Source: an uncultured Rubellimicrobium sp.
Lineage (GTDB): Bacteria > Pseudomonadota > Alphaproteobacteria > Rhodobacterales > Rhodobacteraceae
Length of the DNA: 27,745 nucleotides
Direction of reading: 5' to 3'
Assembly: GCA_902805995.1 (NCBI GenBank)
Contig: CADCUU010000001.1
Location: forward strand, 1-27,745
The position numbers were made by a program, and so were the translations under genes. The notes under the pieces are model-generated. The model did not search any database and was not told the DNA's origin. It worked only from the letters and a program-made list of their open reading frames with translations. This document shows, piece by piece, positions 1 to 8,120 of the stretch; the stretch's first letter is position 1; every line of letters begins with the position of its first letter.

Positions 1-1682
1 GCGGGGAGGAACGAGCTGTCGAGGCGGCCGTAGATGACCCAGGCGCCCGCGCCGATGCCCCCGAGCAGGAGGAGCGCCAAGACCGGCCAGCGGACGATGC
101 GCCCGACGACCCCCGCATAGCCGCGCGTCATGCCCTCGAAGCCACGGTTGAAGACCCGGGCGGGGAAGAAGCGCGTCCCCTCGGGCCGGTGGCGCAGGAA
201 GGATGCGCAGAGCGCGGGGGTCAGGATCAGCGCGACCAGCGCCGACAGGACCATGGCGGAGATGATCGTCACCGAGAACTGCCGGTAGATCACCCCCGTG
301 GAGCCCGGGAAGAAGGCCATGGGCAGGAACACCGCCGACAGGACCAGCGCGATGCCGATCAGCGCCCCGGTGATCTGGCCCATGCTGCGGACCGTGGCCT
401 CCAGGGGGCCCAGGCCCTCTTCCTGCATCACGCGCTCCACGTTCTCCACCACGACGATGGCGTCGTCCACGAGGAGGCCAATGGCGAGGACCATGGCGAA
501 CATGGTGAGCGTGTTGATCGTGTAGCCCAGGGCCGCCAGCACGGCGAAGGTGCCCAGGAGCACGACCGGGACGGCGATGATGGGGATCAGCGTCGCCCGC
601 CAGTTCTGGAGGAACAGGAGGATGACGAAGAACACGAGGGCGATGGCCTCCACCAGCGTGTGCTGGACGCGCTCGATGGACAGCTCCACGAAGGGCGAGG
701 TGTCGTAGGCGGTGCGGATCTCCACCCCGTCGGGGAGCGCGCCCTGGAGGCCGGACAGCGTGGCGCGCACGGCGGCGGCGGTGTCCACGGCGTTGGCCCC
801 GTTCGCGAGGTTCACGCCGAAGCCCGCGGCGGGAAGTCCGTCGAAGCGGGAATCGCCGCCGTAGCGCTCCTGCCCGATCTCCACGCGCGCCACGTCGCCC
901 AGATAGACGGCGCCCGTGCCCTCGCCGGACTTGACGGTGATGCCCTCGAATTCCTCGACGGTGGAGAGCTGGCTTTGCGCGGTGATGGTGGCGGTGAACT
1001 GCTGGCCCGGCACGACCGGCTGCGTCCCCAGCGCGCCCACGGAGACGGTGGTGTTCTGCGCCTCCAGCGCCGCCACGATGTCGGCGGGGGTGAGCTGGTA
1101 TTCCACGAGGCCCAGGGGATCGAGCCAGATCCGCATGGCGTAGCCCGAGCCGAAGCTGCTGATCCCGCCCACGCCGGGGGTGCGCGTGACCGGCCCCTCT
1201 ATGGTCCCGGCCAGGAGGTCGCCGAGTTCGAGCGTCGTGTGCTCTCCGGTGGTGGAGACCAGCGCGCCCACGAGCAGGATGGAGGAGGAGGAGCGCGACA
1301 CCGTCACGCCGCCCTGCTGCACGGCGTCGGGCAGGCGGCCTTCGACCTGCTGGATGCGGGCCTGCACCTCGTTCTGCGCCTCGACCGGGTCGACGCCGCC
1401 GTCGAAGGTGAGCGTGACGCCCGCCGAGCCTTCGCGTGAGGAAGAGACAAGGTACAGGAGGCCGTCGAGCCCGGTCAGGCTGTCCTCGATCACTTGGGTG
1501 ACGGAGCCCTCGACCGCTTCGGCCGTGGCGCCGGAATAAGAGGCGGAGATGCGGATCGTAGCGGGCGCGATGTCGGGGTACTGCGACACGGGCAGCGTGG
1601 TCAGGGCAAAGGCCCCGGCCAGCATGGTGACGATGGCCAGCACCCAGGCGAAGACCGGGCGGAAGATGAAGAACCGGGCCAT
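1..1682 (-). CDS. RND multidrug efflux permease (HAE1/AcrB type), C-terminus cut by window edge
   Basis: This is the inner-membrane proton-driven pump of a tripartite efflux system. It takes substrates from the periplasm or membrane and passes them to an outer-membrane channel. About 560 N-terminal residues of an expected ~1040 are present; the rest lies left of the window. The protein opens with MARFFIFRPVFAW, the usual first membrane helix, followed by the porter-domain segment containing YPDIAP. The helix with GLLVDDAIVVVENVERVM, near residues 398-415, carries the paired Asp residues that relay protons in AcrB. The ATG follows a GGGAG ribosome site that overlaps the end of the membrane fusion gene 4 bases upstream, so the two are co-transcribed. 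Substrate cannot be inferred. No outer-membrane partner gene is visible here. Confidence 0.95.
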   Translation of the reverse strand, partial: MARFFIFRPVFAWVLAIVTMLAGAFALTTLPVSQYPDIAPATIRISASYSGATAEAVEGSVTQVIEDSLTGLDGLLYLVSSSREGSAGVTLTFDGGVDPVEAQNEVQARIQQVEGRLPDAVQQGGVTVSRSSSSILLVGALVSTTGEHTTLELGDLLAGTIEGPVTRTPGVGGISSFGSGYAMRIWLDPLGLVEYQLTPADIVAALEAQNTTVSVGALGTQPVVPGQQFTATITAQSQLSTVEEFEGITVKSGEGTGAVYLGDVARVEIGQERYGGDSRFDGLPAAGFGVNLANGANAVDTAAAVRATLSGLQGALPDGVEIRTAYDTSPFVELSIERVQHTLVEAIALVFFVILLFLQNWRATLIPIIAVPVVLLGTFAVLAALGYTINTLTMFAMVLAIGLLVDDAIVVVENVERVMQEEGLGPLEATVRSMGQITGALIGIALVLSAVFLPMAFFPGSTGVIYRQFSVTIISAMVLSALVALILTPALCASFLRHRPEGTRFFPARVFNRGFEGMTRGYAGVVGRIVRWPVLALLLLGGIGAGAWVIYGRLDSSFLP

Positions 1683-1686
1683 GGGG

Positions 1687-2988
1687 CTACTCCCGAACGG
1701 TGGCGGAGGCCGCCGGGGTGGGGGCCGTCGGGGCCTCGGCCTGCTGGGCCTCGCCGGAGCCGGGCTCCTCGGCGGAGCTGGACTGGGCGGCGCCCTCGGC
1801 ACTGGTATCGATGGGGGCGAGGTCGCGCACGACGCCGTCCGCGTCGATCGTGACAGGCACCGCCTGCACCTCGGCGCCGTCGCGCAGGTTGCTCAGCCCG
1901 TACACGATCAGGAGGTCGCCGGGCTCGACGCCGTCCGTCACAATCCAGGCGTTCCGGTGGGAGCCGGTGGAGGTCAGCGTCACCTCGTGGGCCGTGCCGT
2001 CCCGCGCCACGAAGGCCGTGAGGGCGCCGTTGGCCGCGCGGCTCGTGGCCCGCTGGGGCACGAGGAGCGCCTCGCTGGTGCCGAGCGTCGCCTCCACCCG
2101 GAGGAACTGGCCCGGCAGGATCAGTCGGTCGGGATTCGCGAATTCGATGCGGATGTCCACGGTCCCGGTGGTCGTCGAGACCTGGGTGCCCGGGGTCACG
2201 AGAGTGCCCTGCCCGTCCAGCACCGCGCCGGTTTCCAGCACGAGCCCGAAGCCCAGGACCTCGCCCGGAGCAAGCTCGCCGTCGTCGATCCGGTCCCGGA
2301 TGCGCAGCATGCGCGCGCTCGACTCGGCCACGTCCACGTAGATGGGATCGAGCCGCGTCACGGTGGCGAGCGCCTCGCTTTGGTTCGCAGTCACGAGTTC
2401 GCCGGTGGAGACCGCCGGAACGCTGGGAAGGCCCGCGATGGGGCTGCGGATCTCGGTCCTCTCCAGGTCGAGCCGCGCGGAGGACAGCGTGGCCTCGGTG
2501 GCGGCGAGGGCGGCCTCGGCCTGAGACAGGGTGGCTTCGGCGGTTTCCAAGTCGGCGCGGGTGACGGCCGATCCTTCCAAGCTCCGGTAGCGCGTCACAG
2601 TGGCTTGGGCGGTCGCGACGCTGGCCTGCGCCCCGGCTACGGAAGCCTCGGCGGCGGCGACCGCAACGGCATAGCTGTCGTCCTCGATGCGGAAGAGGAG
2701 GTCACCGGCCTCCACGGGCTGGCCGGGGCGGAAGGCGACCTCCTCGATCACGCCGCTCACCCGGGGGCGGAGGTCGGCTTCCTCGGAGGCCACGGCCCGG
2801 CCGGGGAGGGTCAGGGTGTAGGGCACCTGCTCCGGGGAGAGCGTGACGGTGCCGACCTCGACCGGTCCCTCCGGCCCACCTCCGCCGGGAGGCCCCCCGA
2901 CGGGCTGCGCCGAGGCCACGCCCGCAAGGAGCATGGCCCCCAGAAGTCCCCTCGCCACCGCGAGCCCCGCACGTCGCCCGATCCGCAT
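1687..2988 (-). CDS. RND efflux membrane fusion protein (HlyD/AcrA family)
   Basis: This periplasmic adaptor links the downstream RND pump to an outer-membrane channel. I place the start at the ATG of MRIGRRAGL because AGGAGG lies about 7 bases before it and a signal peptide ending near ASA (residue ~26) follows directly; the open frame extends upstream without coding features. The order is a Gly/Pro-rich mature N-terminus, a barrel-sandwich half (PRVSGVIEEVAFRPGQPVEAGD), a long Ala/Glu-rich coiled-coil hairpin (about residues 100-190), the second lipoyl half, then LVTANQ and LDPIYVDV, which are hallmarks of AcrA/MexA-like proteins. There is no lipobox cysteine, so it is probably not lipidated. 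The last ~40 residues form an acidic, Ala/Glu/Pro-rich tail. The 433 aa length is normal for the family. Confidence 0.93.
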   Translation of the reverse strand: MRIGRRAGLAVARGLLGAMLLAGVASAQPVGGPPGGGGPEGPVEVGTVTLSPEQVPYTLTLPGRAVASEEADLRPRVSGVIEEVAFRPGQPVEAGDLLFRIEDDSYAVAVAAAEASVAGAQASVATAQATVTRYRSLEGSAVTRADLETAEATLSQAEAALAATEATLSSARLDLERTEIRSPIAGLPSVPAVSTGELVTANQSEALATVTRLDPIYVDVAESSARMLRIRDRIDDGELAPGEVLGFGLVLETGAVLDGQGTLVTPGTQVSTTTGTVDIRIEFANPDRLILPGQFLRVEATLGTSEALLVPQRATSRAANGALTAFVARDGTAHEVTLTSTGSHRNAWIVTDGVEPGDLLIVYGLSNLRDGAEVQAVPVTIDADGVVRDLAPIDTSAEGAAQSSSAEEPGSGEAQQAEAPTAPTPAASATVRE

Positions 2989-3391
2989 ATGGTGCCCCTC
3001 CTGTCCGAACGCGCCCCGCCGCGCGGAGGTCACGGGCGATGTAACGCGCGAGCGGGCAATGTCCGTCGCGCTAGGGTGCTCAAATATGGGCGAGCGGTGG
3101 GGCGGCGTCCGGCCCCCCGCATGCTGGGGGAGAGTTTCGGGGGGAAAAGTCAGTGGTTGCAGGGACCGTGGCGCCTTGGATGGGGTTCGGGCCTGTGCCG
3201 ACGGCGCTGCTCGATGGCGAAGGCGTGAAGGAGCGCGATCATTGGAAAGGCAATTGTGCGGGGATGGATTCCCTCGGGCACCCGAGACGGATGCCAGCGG
3301 CACGACCTTCCGCCACCGGTCCATTTGGTGTCACAACGGCGCTTGATGATCCTCGATCCGGCCCAGCGCCGGAAGGACCAAGGAGCCCGCC
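2989..3391. other. Divergent intergenic region between the efflux pair and corA
   Basis: Both flanking genes start here, so it should hold two promoters, but I see no convincing -35/-10 pair on either strand. The only clear structure is a short C5/G5 hairpin at 3114-3130 (CCCCC, loop gcatgct, GGGGG). A single TGTCAC near 3338 has no phased partner, so I do not call it a Pho box. No efflux-regulator gene is encoded here. Confidence 0.4.
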
Positions 3392-4375
3392 GTGCTGACA
3401 GCCTATTCCCACGACGCGACAAGTCTTGTTCAAAGCCCCCTGGCCCCGGACGGTCTTGTCACGGGGCCCGTCTGGATCGACCTCCTGAGGTCCACGGCGC
3501 AGGAGAACGCGCAGGTCGAGGCGCTCCTCGGGATCAGGATCCCCACCCAGGCCGAGATGGAGGAGATCGAGCTGTCGTCCCGCCTCTACCGCGAGGACGG
3601 CGCCGCGTTTATGACCATGGTCGGGCTTGTCGGGCTGGACACGGATGAGCCGGCCAAGACGATCATCACCTTCATCCTCAAGGGCGCGACCCTGGTCACC
3701 GTCCGCTATGCCGAGCCGCAGCCGTTCCAGGCCTACCTCGTGAGGGCCCAAAGACCGGGCAGCGTGGCCTGCTCCTCGGGCGAGCAGGTCCTCCTTGGTC
3801 TGGCTGAGGCCATGGGCGACCGGCTGGCGGATGCGCTGGAGGTCGTGGGCAACCAGATCGACCACATCTCACGCGCGGTGTTCCGCAAGAAGAGCACGAC
3901 CGCCAAGGTGTTCCAGCATGACCTGCGCGCCATCGTGGAGCAGATCGGCATCAAGGCCGAGGTCCTGACCATGGTGCAGGAAAGCCTCGTCAGCGTGTCG
4001 CGCATGATGTCATTCCATGCGCCATCCGGTGCCGGCCCCGCCGGCCCGGGCCGGGACCCCCGCGAGTTCGTCGAGGTCATCCAGCGCGACGCGGTGGCCC
4101 TGGGGGAGCATGCGCGGACCCTGTCGGCCAAGATCGACTTCCTGCTCAACGCCACGCTGGGCCTCATCAACCTCGAGCAGAACCAGATCATCAAGATCTT
4201 CTCGGTGGTGGCGTTCGTGTTCCTGCCGCCCACCCTGGTGGCCTCGATCTACGGGATGAACTTCGAGGTGATGCCGGAGCTGAGCTGGCCCTTCGGATAC
4301 CCGATGGCCCTGGGGCTGATGGTGCTTTCGGCGGCTGCGCCGTACCTTTATTTCCGGAACCGGGGCTGGCTGTAG
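3392..4375 (+). CDS. corA: CorA-family magnesium/divalent cation transporter
   Basis: This is an inner-membrane channel for Mg2+ and possibly Co2+ or Ni2+, pentameric in the family. The 327 aa protein has a long acidic cytoplasmic domain (residues ~1-260) with coiled-coil character, then two C-terminal membrane helices. The defining GMN motif sits at residues 288-290 in YGMNFEVMPELSWPFGYP, the loop between the helices that forms the pore entrance. I use the GTG start because AAGGAG lies 6 bases upstream. It stands alone between the divergent efflux operon and phoX. A weak GGACC/GGTCC hairpin at 4386-4401 follows the stop. Assignment to CorA rather than ZntB rests on overall similarity and is not certain at the substrate level. 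Confidence 0.93.
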   Translation: MLTAYSHDATSLVQSPLAPDGLVTGPVWIDLLRSTAQENAQVEALLGIRIPTQAEMEEIELSSRLYREDGAAFMTMVGLVGLDTDEPAKTIITFILKGATLVTVRYAEPQPFQAYLVRAQRPGSVACSSGEQVLLGLAEAMGDRLADALEVVGNQIDHISRAVFRKKSTTAKVFQHDLRAIVEQIGIKAEVLTMVQESLVSVSRMMSFHAPSGAGPAGPGRDPREFVEVIQRDAVALGEHARTLSAKIDFLLNATLGLINLEQNQIIKIFSVVAFVFLPPTLVASIYGMNFEVMPELSWPFGYPMALGLMVLSAAAPYLYFRNRGWL

Positions 4376-4416
4376 GTCACCGCCCGGACCCTTGCCGGTC
4401 CAAGCTGACGGTCTGC

Positions 4417-4456
4417 GCGTCATGAGAATGTCACCCGCCCGAGACGCGCCTGTCAC
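4417..4456 (+). promoter_or_regulatory. Pho box upstream of phoX
   Basis: GCGTCAT (4417-4423), spacer GAGA, then ATGTCAC (4428-4434) reproduces the 7-4-7 direct-repeat layout of PhoB sites. A third half-site CTGTCAC (4450-4456) lies 22 bases further on, so it is in the same 11-base helical phase. GATATC at 4465-4470 is a plausible -10. The repeats read in the direction of phoX. PhoB binding is inferred from the pattern. Confidence 0.75.
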
Positions 4457-4514
4457 CCCTCCACGATATCAGCGCCCCGACCCTGCTAGCCCAATGCCAG
4501 CCACGGAGCGCCCC

Positions 4515-6077
4515 ATGTCAGTCAAGTTCCCCATCGCCCCTTCACGCCGCCTGTTCCTGCAAGGCAGCGCCGCAGCCGCACTGGCGGTGCCCCTCGCCGG
4601 GCTGTCGGGACGCCGCGCGCAGGCCGTGGCCCGGCTCGATCCCATCGTTTCCCCCTATGGGCGCATCGCTCCGGTGCTCGACCAGACCACGGGCCTGCCG
4701 CTGCTGCAGTTGCCCGAAGGGTTCACCTACCAATCCTTCGGCTGGTCGGGGGACACGATGGCCGACGGCCGTCCGAACCCCACCAACCACGACGGCATGG
4801 CGGTGGTGCGCTCGCGCCTCGTGGGGGGCCGGGAAGAGATCACGCTGATCCGCAACCACGAAGCCACCGTGAACCCGCTTTACGGCACCATCGACGCGCC
4901 GGGCTTCTACGACCGCGGCACGGCGCTGATCGGCGAGGATGACGACGACAACGAGATCACCGGCCCCGCGGCGGGCGGCACCACGCGGCTCCTTTTCGTG
5001 GACGGCAAGTTCACGGAAGCTGCACCCGCCCTGGGCGGCACCTGGAACAACTGCGCGGGCGGCCTGACCCCCTGGGGCACCTGGCTCACGGGCGAGGAGG
5101 ACAAGTCCGACTTCACCGAAGTGGGCGGCCAGCCTCACGGCTACATGTTCGAGGTCTCGCCCGAGACGGGGGAGACCTCGGGCGTGCCGATCAAGTCCAT
5201 GGGCCGGTTCGACCACGAGGCCACCGCCTTCGACCCCATCGGCGGCGCGTTCTACCTGACCGAGGACGATCGCAACCAGTCCGGCCTCTACAAGTTCGTG
5301 CCCAACGACCAGAGCCAGCGTCTGGGCGCGCTGGAGCAGGGCGGCACGCTTTACATGGCCAAGGTGGTCGGGACCGAGAAGGCCGACCTCCTCACCCCCT
5401 CCATGGGCGACCAGCACCGCCTCGAATGGGTGGAGGTCGAGGACCCGGACCTCGCGCCCCAGCCCTTCACCGAGGCGCCCTTCGACGCCGAGAACACCGC
5501 CTCTGGCCCCTTCGTGCAGGGACGCGACCTGGGCGCCCTGCGCATGTCGCGCCTGGAAGGCATCTGGTACTCCCCCCGTGAGCGGCTGATGTACATCGTC
5601 GACACCTCCTCGGGCACCGACACGGACCCGGCCTCCGAGGACTTCGGCGTGGCTGGCCGGGGCGACGGCTCGGTCTGGACCTTCGACCCGGCGAGCGACA
5701 CCCTGACCTGCGTATTCCAGTCCGAGAACCCGGTCGCGGGCAACAACTTCGACAACATCACCGTCAGCCCGCGCGGCGGCGTGCTGCTGTGCGAGGACGG
5801 CGGCGGGGTCGAGGACGCTTTCGGCATGGGCGAGCGCCTGATGGGCCTCACCCCCGCGGGCGAGACCTACATCTTTGCGAAGAACAACGTGCAGATCACC
5901 GCGACGGAGATCCGGCAGGCCGGCAAGTCGGCCGAGTTCGTGCGCGAAGGCGACTATCGCGACACCGAATGGGCCGGCGCGACCTTCGACCCCTCGGGCA
6001 AGTGGCTGTTCGTCAACCTTCAGTCGCCGGGCGTGACCTTCGCGATCACCGGGCCCTGGGAACGCGGCCTGCTCTGA
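4515..6077 (+). CDS. phoX: PhoX-type alkaline phosphatase (DUF839 family), Tat-exported
   Basis: This is a periplasmic or extracellular phosphatase that frees inorganic phosphate from organic phosphate esters; the characterised family uses Ca2+ and Fe3+. I choose the ATG of MSVKFP because GGAG lies about 7 bases before it and the Tat motif SRRLFLQ falls at residues 10-16; the open frame extends 41 codons upstream through the Pho box, which argues against the longer form. An Ala-rich helix and an AQA cleavage site near residue 37 follow. Family motifs are RNHE (113-116), NNCAGG with the metal-site Cys (178-183), GRFDHEA (230-236) and YLTEDDR (247-253). At 520 aa it is on the short side for PhoX but all visible metal-site motifs are present. 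The Pho box and adjacent pst operon support a phosphate-starvation role. Confidence 0.9.
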   Translation: MSVKFPIAPSRRLFLQGSAAAALAVPLAGLSGRRAQAVARLDPIVSPYGRIAPVLDQTTGLPLLQLPEGFTYQSFGWSGDTMADGRPNPTNHDGMAVVRSRLVGGREEITLIRNHEATVNPLYGTIDAPGFYDRGTALIGEDDDDNEITGPAAGGTTRLLFVDGKFTEAAPALGGTWNNCAGGLTPWGTWLTGEEDKSDFTEVGGQPHGYMFEVSPETGETSGVPIKSMGRFDHEATAFDPIGGAFYLTEDDRNQSGLYKFVPNDQSQRLGALEQGGTLYMAKVVGTEKADLLTPSMGDQHRLEWVEVEDPDLAPQPFTEAPFDAENTASGPFVQGRDLGALRMSRLEGIWYSPRERLMYIVDTSSGTDTDPASEDFGVAGRGDGSVWTFDPASDTLTCVFQSENPVAGNNFDNITVSPRGGVLLCEDGGGVEDAFGMGERLMGLTPAGETYIFAKNNVQITATEIRQAGKSAEFVREGDYRDTEWAGATFDPSGKWLFVNLQSPGVTFAITGPWERGLL

Positions 6078-6098
6078 TCCGGCTTTCCGATCAAGTGC

Positions 6099-6126
6099 CG
6101 GGCCGTCCTGGAAACAGGGCGGCCCG
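6099..6126 (+). terminator. Hairpin terminator after phoX
   Basis: CGGGCCGTCCTG (6099-6110), loop GAAA, then CAGGGCGGCCCG (6115-6126) form a 12-pair stem with one G:U pair and a GNRA tetraloop. It begins 21 bases after the phoX stop. The following CTGTCTTA is a poor U-tract, so termination may be partial or factor-assisted. Confidence 0.6.
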
Positions 6127-6433
6127 CTGTCTTAGGACTGACGCCCGTCAGACCGGCGGTATGGACCTGCTTCGTTGCATGGCAGCACAAAGGATTCGCC
6201 GGTCCGCCCATAACAGGAGACTGCGTCACCCAGCCCCATGATCCGGGCGGTCCGAAGGCGGGGGGAGTCTCTGACGGATCCGAAACGGGGCCATGACGCC
6301 GCGGGCGCAACCTGCCCCGAAACGACTGGGTCGGTCACTCTGCCGGTGCATCCTGTCGGCTGTAGAGGTCCGGCGCGAAGCGAGCTAGACGAGCGCCAGC
6401 CATGAGATTGGCGGGCGGACCCAAGGGGAATCG
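6127..6433. other. Intergenic region with a palindrome before the 80-residue orphan
   Basis: About 300 bases without a gene. The notable element is CTGACG-CC-CGTCAG at 6138-6151, extended outward by GG and CC with one A/A mismatch, which has the size and symmetry of a dimeric repressor site. I see no phased Pho half-sites and no clear promoter. Confidence 0.35.
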
Positions 6434-6676
6434 ATGCGGGACCTGTGTGAACCTTCGGAGCTGGGCGGCCTGGACCCCCTTGCCCAAAGTGTCGGTCGCG
6501 TGCTCCTCGATATTTATGCGGACGCGGACGGCGTAGGACAGGATCGCCCGCATGAGTTCGCGTTCAACGTTCTTCTGAACTCGCTCTTGTCGGTGCTGGA
6601 GTCGATCCGGCGCGACACGCCGGAGGAGTTCGAAACCTACCGCCAGATGATGCAGGCGGCCCTGAACGACGATTAG
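6434..6676 (+). CDS. Hypothetical 80-residue protein between phoX and pstS
   Basis: I do not recognise this family. The 80 aa product is acidic and apparently helical, with no signal peptide, membrane segment or cysteine pair. LAQSVGRVLLDIYADAD and FNVLLNSLLSVLESIRRDT would make two amphipathic helices, and the end reads QMMQAALNDD. The ATG at 6434 has AAGGGGAA a few bases upstream. It sits alone between the phoX terminator and the first Pho-box array of the pst operon, on the same strand. It has no visible Pho box of its own, so a phosphate link rests only on position. Reasonable codon use and a plausible ribosome site support a real gene. Confidence 0.6.
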   Translation: MRDLCEPSELGGLDPLAQSVGRVLLDIYADADGVGQDRPHEFAFNVLLNSLLSVLESIRRDTPEEFETYRQMMQAALNDD

Positions 6677-6704
6677 AGTGGCGCGGATCGGCGCGCGGAG
6701 GTCA

Positions 6705-6733
6705 GGGTCAAGCCCATGTCACATACGTGTCAC
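6705..6733 (+). promoter_or_regulatory. Upstream Pho box array (three phased half-sites)
   Basis: GGGTCAA (6705-6711), ATGTCAC (6716-6722) and GTGTCAC (6727-6733) repeat exactly every 11 bases with 4-base spacers. The last two are near-consensus. The array lies ~330 bases before pstS and ~225 bases before a second array, and points toward pstS. A small CCCC-TTTT-GGGG hairpin lies ~10 bases downstream. Whether it drives pstS or a separate short transcript cannot be told from sequence. Confidence 0.7.
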
Positions 6734-6957
6734 GAATCTGCGCCCCTTTTGGGGCTGCCTCGGCGCGCGACAAAGGAGTGAGGTCTGGATCGGGGGCTGG
6801 ATGCCTCCATTCGGCTTTCCCATTGCGAACGTGGGCTCGCTGAAGGGGGCGCATCCCTTGAAGCGCCTATGGAGGATGCCGGGTCCCGAGCTGACCACGG
6901 AACCAGCCTCCTGTCGCTGTCGATGGCCCCTGCGCAGGAACGTGCTGAGCGCGTCGG

Positions 6958-6997
6958 ATTTCATAAATCTGTTACATAGATGTTGGCATTCTGTTGC
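6958..6997 (+). promoter_or_regulatory. Pho box array at the pstS promoter (four phased half-sites)
   Basis: ATTTCAT (6958), CTGTTAC (6969), ATGTTGG (6980) and CTGTTGC (6991) follow one another every 11 bases with A/T-rich 4-base spacers (AAAT, ATAG, CATT), ending 65 bases before the pstS start. This is the spacing and orientation expected of a PhoB operator. Three of the four units carry TTA or TTG in place of the usual TCA core. A -10 element is not obvious; ACTAGG near 7007 is the best candidate. Confidence 0.65.
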
Positions 6998-7062
6998 CTC
7001 ATGCGACTAGGGCTGCCGCAGGCTGTCACGAACCGCCTTCCGATATGACCCAGGAGTTTTCT

Positions 7063-8106
7063 ATGTCCTCCATGAAGCTTTCGGCCTCGGCCCTCGCGCT
7101 GGCCCTCGTGGCCGCTCCGGCCCTGGCCCAGACCCGCGACAACGTCCAGGTTGCCGGCTCCTCGACCGTTCTGCCCTACGCCACCATCGTGGCCGAGGCG
7201 TTCGGCGAGAACTTCGACTTCCCGACCCCGGTCGTCGAAGGTGGCGGCTCGGGCGCGGGCCTTGCGCGCTTCTGCGAAGGCGTGGGCGAGAACCAGATCG
7301 ACATCGCCAACTCCTCCCGTCCCATGCGCGCGGGCGAGTTCGAGACCTGCGCCGCCAACGGCGTGACCGATGTCATGGAAGTCCGGATCGGCTATGACGG
7401 GATCGTCTTCGCCTCCCAGAAGGACGGCCCCTCCTTCGCTTTCACGCCCGAGCACTGGTTCAACGCGCTCGCCGCGCAGGTCGTGCAGGATGGTCAGGTC
7501 GTGGCCAACCCCTACACCAACTGGTCCCAGATCGACGCCGCCCTCCCCGACCAGGAGATCCTGGCCTTCATCCCCGGCACCAAGCACGGCACCCGCGAAG
7601 TCTTCGAGGATAACGTGATCCTCGCCGGCTGCGAAGCCACCGGGGCCATGGAAGCCTTTGTCGCCTCCGGCATGGATGAGGATGCGGCCGAGGAAGCCTG
7701 CCTCACGCTGCGCACGGACGGCGTGTCGAACGACATCGACGGCGACTACAACGAGACGCTCGCCCGCCTCGACGCCAACCCGACCGGCGTGGGCGTGTTC
7801 GGCCTCGCGTTCTACGAGAACAACACCGACCGCCTTCAGGTCGCCACCATGGCCGGCGTCACCCCCTCGACCGAGAGCATCGCCACGGGCGAGTACCCGG
7901 TGTCGCGCCCGCTCTTCTTCTACGTCAAGAAGGCGCATATCGGCGTGATCCCCGGCCTCAAGGAGTACGTGGAGTTCTTCGTGTCCGATGACCTCGCCGG
8001 TCCCGATGGCCCGCTGGCCGAGTACGGCCTTGTGTCCGACCCGGAACTGGCCACCGTTCAGCAGGCCGTCGCCGACGAGACCGTGATGGCCGCCCCGGCC
8101 GAGTGA
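7063..8106 (+). CDS. pstS: Phosphate ABC transporter substrate-binding protein PstS
   Basis: This periplasmic protein captures inorganic phosphate with high affinity and hands it to PstCA. The chosen ATG (MSSMKLSASA) has AGGAG 6 bases before it; a frame extension upstream exists but lacks this site and would spoil the signal peptide. The signal peptide ends near ALA, residue ~22. The mature protein starts with VAGSSTVLPYA, the first phosphate-binding loop, followed by GGGSGAGLARFC and IDIANSSRPM, all typical of PstS. TKHGTREVFED and LRTDGVSND in the middle match the second lobe. The 347 aa length is usual. It is the first gene of the pst-pho operon, behind a four-unit Pho array, and is followed by a strong hairpin that should make pstS mRNA more abundant than the permease mRNA. 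Confidence 0.96.
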   Translation: MSSMKLSASALALALVAAPALAQTRDNVQVAGSSTVLPYATIVAEAFGENFDFPTPVVEGGGSGAGLARFCEGVGENQIDIANSSRPMRAGEFETCAANGVTDVMEVRIGYDGIVFASQKDGPSFAFTPEHWFNALAAQVVQDGQVVANPYTNWSQIDAALPDQEILAFIPGTKHGTREVFEDNVILAGCEATGAMEAFVASGMDEDAAEEACLTLRTDGVSNDIDGDYNETLARLDANPTGVGVFGLAFYENNTDRLQVATMAGVTPSTESIATGEYPVSRPLFFYVKKAHIGVIPGLKEYVEFFVSDDLAGPDGPLAEYGLVSDPELATVQQAVADETVMAAPAE

Positions 8107-8120
8107 CCTGACCTTCTCCC

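Noticed and set aside
189..1439. Long plus-strand open frame of 416 codons opposite the RND pump
   Set aside because: Its composition (His, Asp, Gly and Arg-rich) is that of an antisense shadow of a GC-rich gene; the minus frame carries RND motifs.
1549..3228. Plus-strand open frame of 559 codons opposite the membrane fusion gene
   Set aside because: Shadow of the minus-strand HlyD/AcrA-family gene, which has a signal peptide, ribosome site and family motifs.
3336..3343. Single TGTCAC upstream of corA considered as a Pho box
   Set aside because: No second half-site at 11 or 22 bases on either side.
6801..7010. 70-codon frame between the two Pho arrays, MPPFGFPIANVGSLKG...
   Set aside because: It runs through the promoter-proximal Pho array, has no ribosome site at a useful distance and resembles no protein; regulatory DNA explains the region better.
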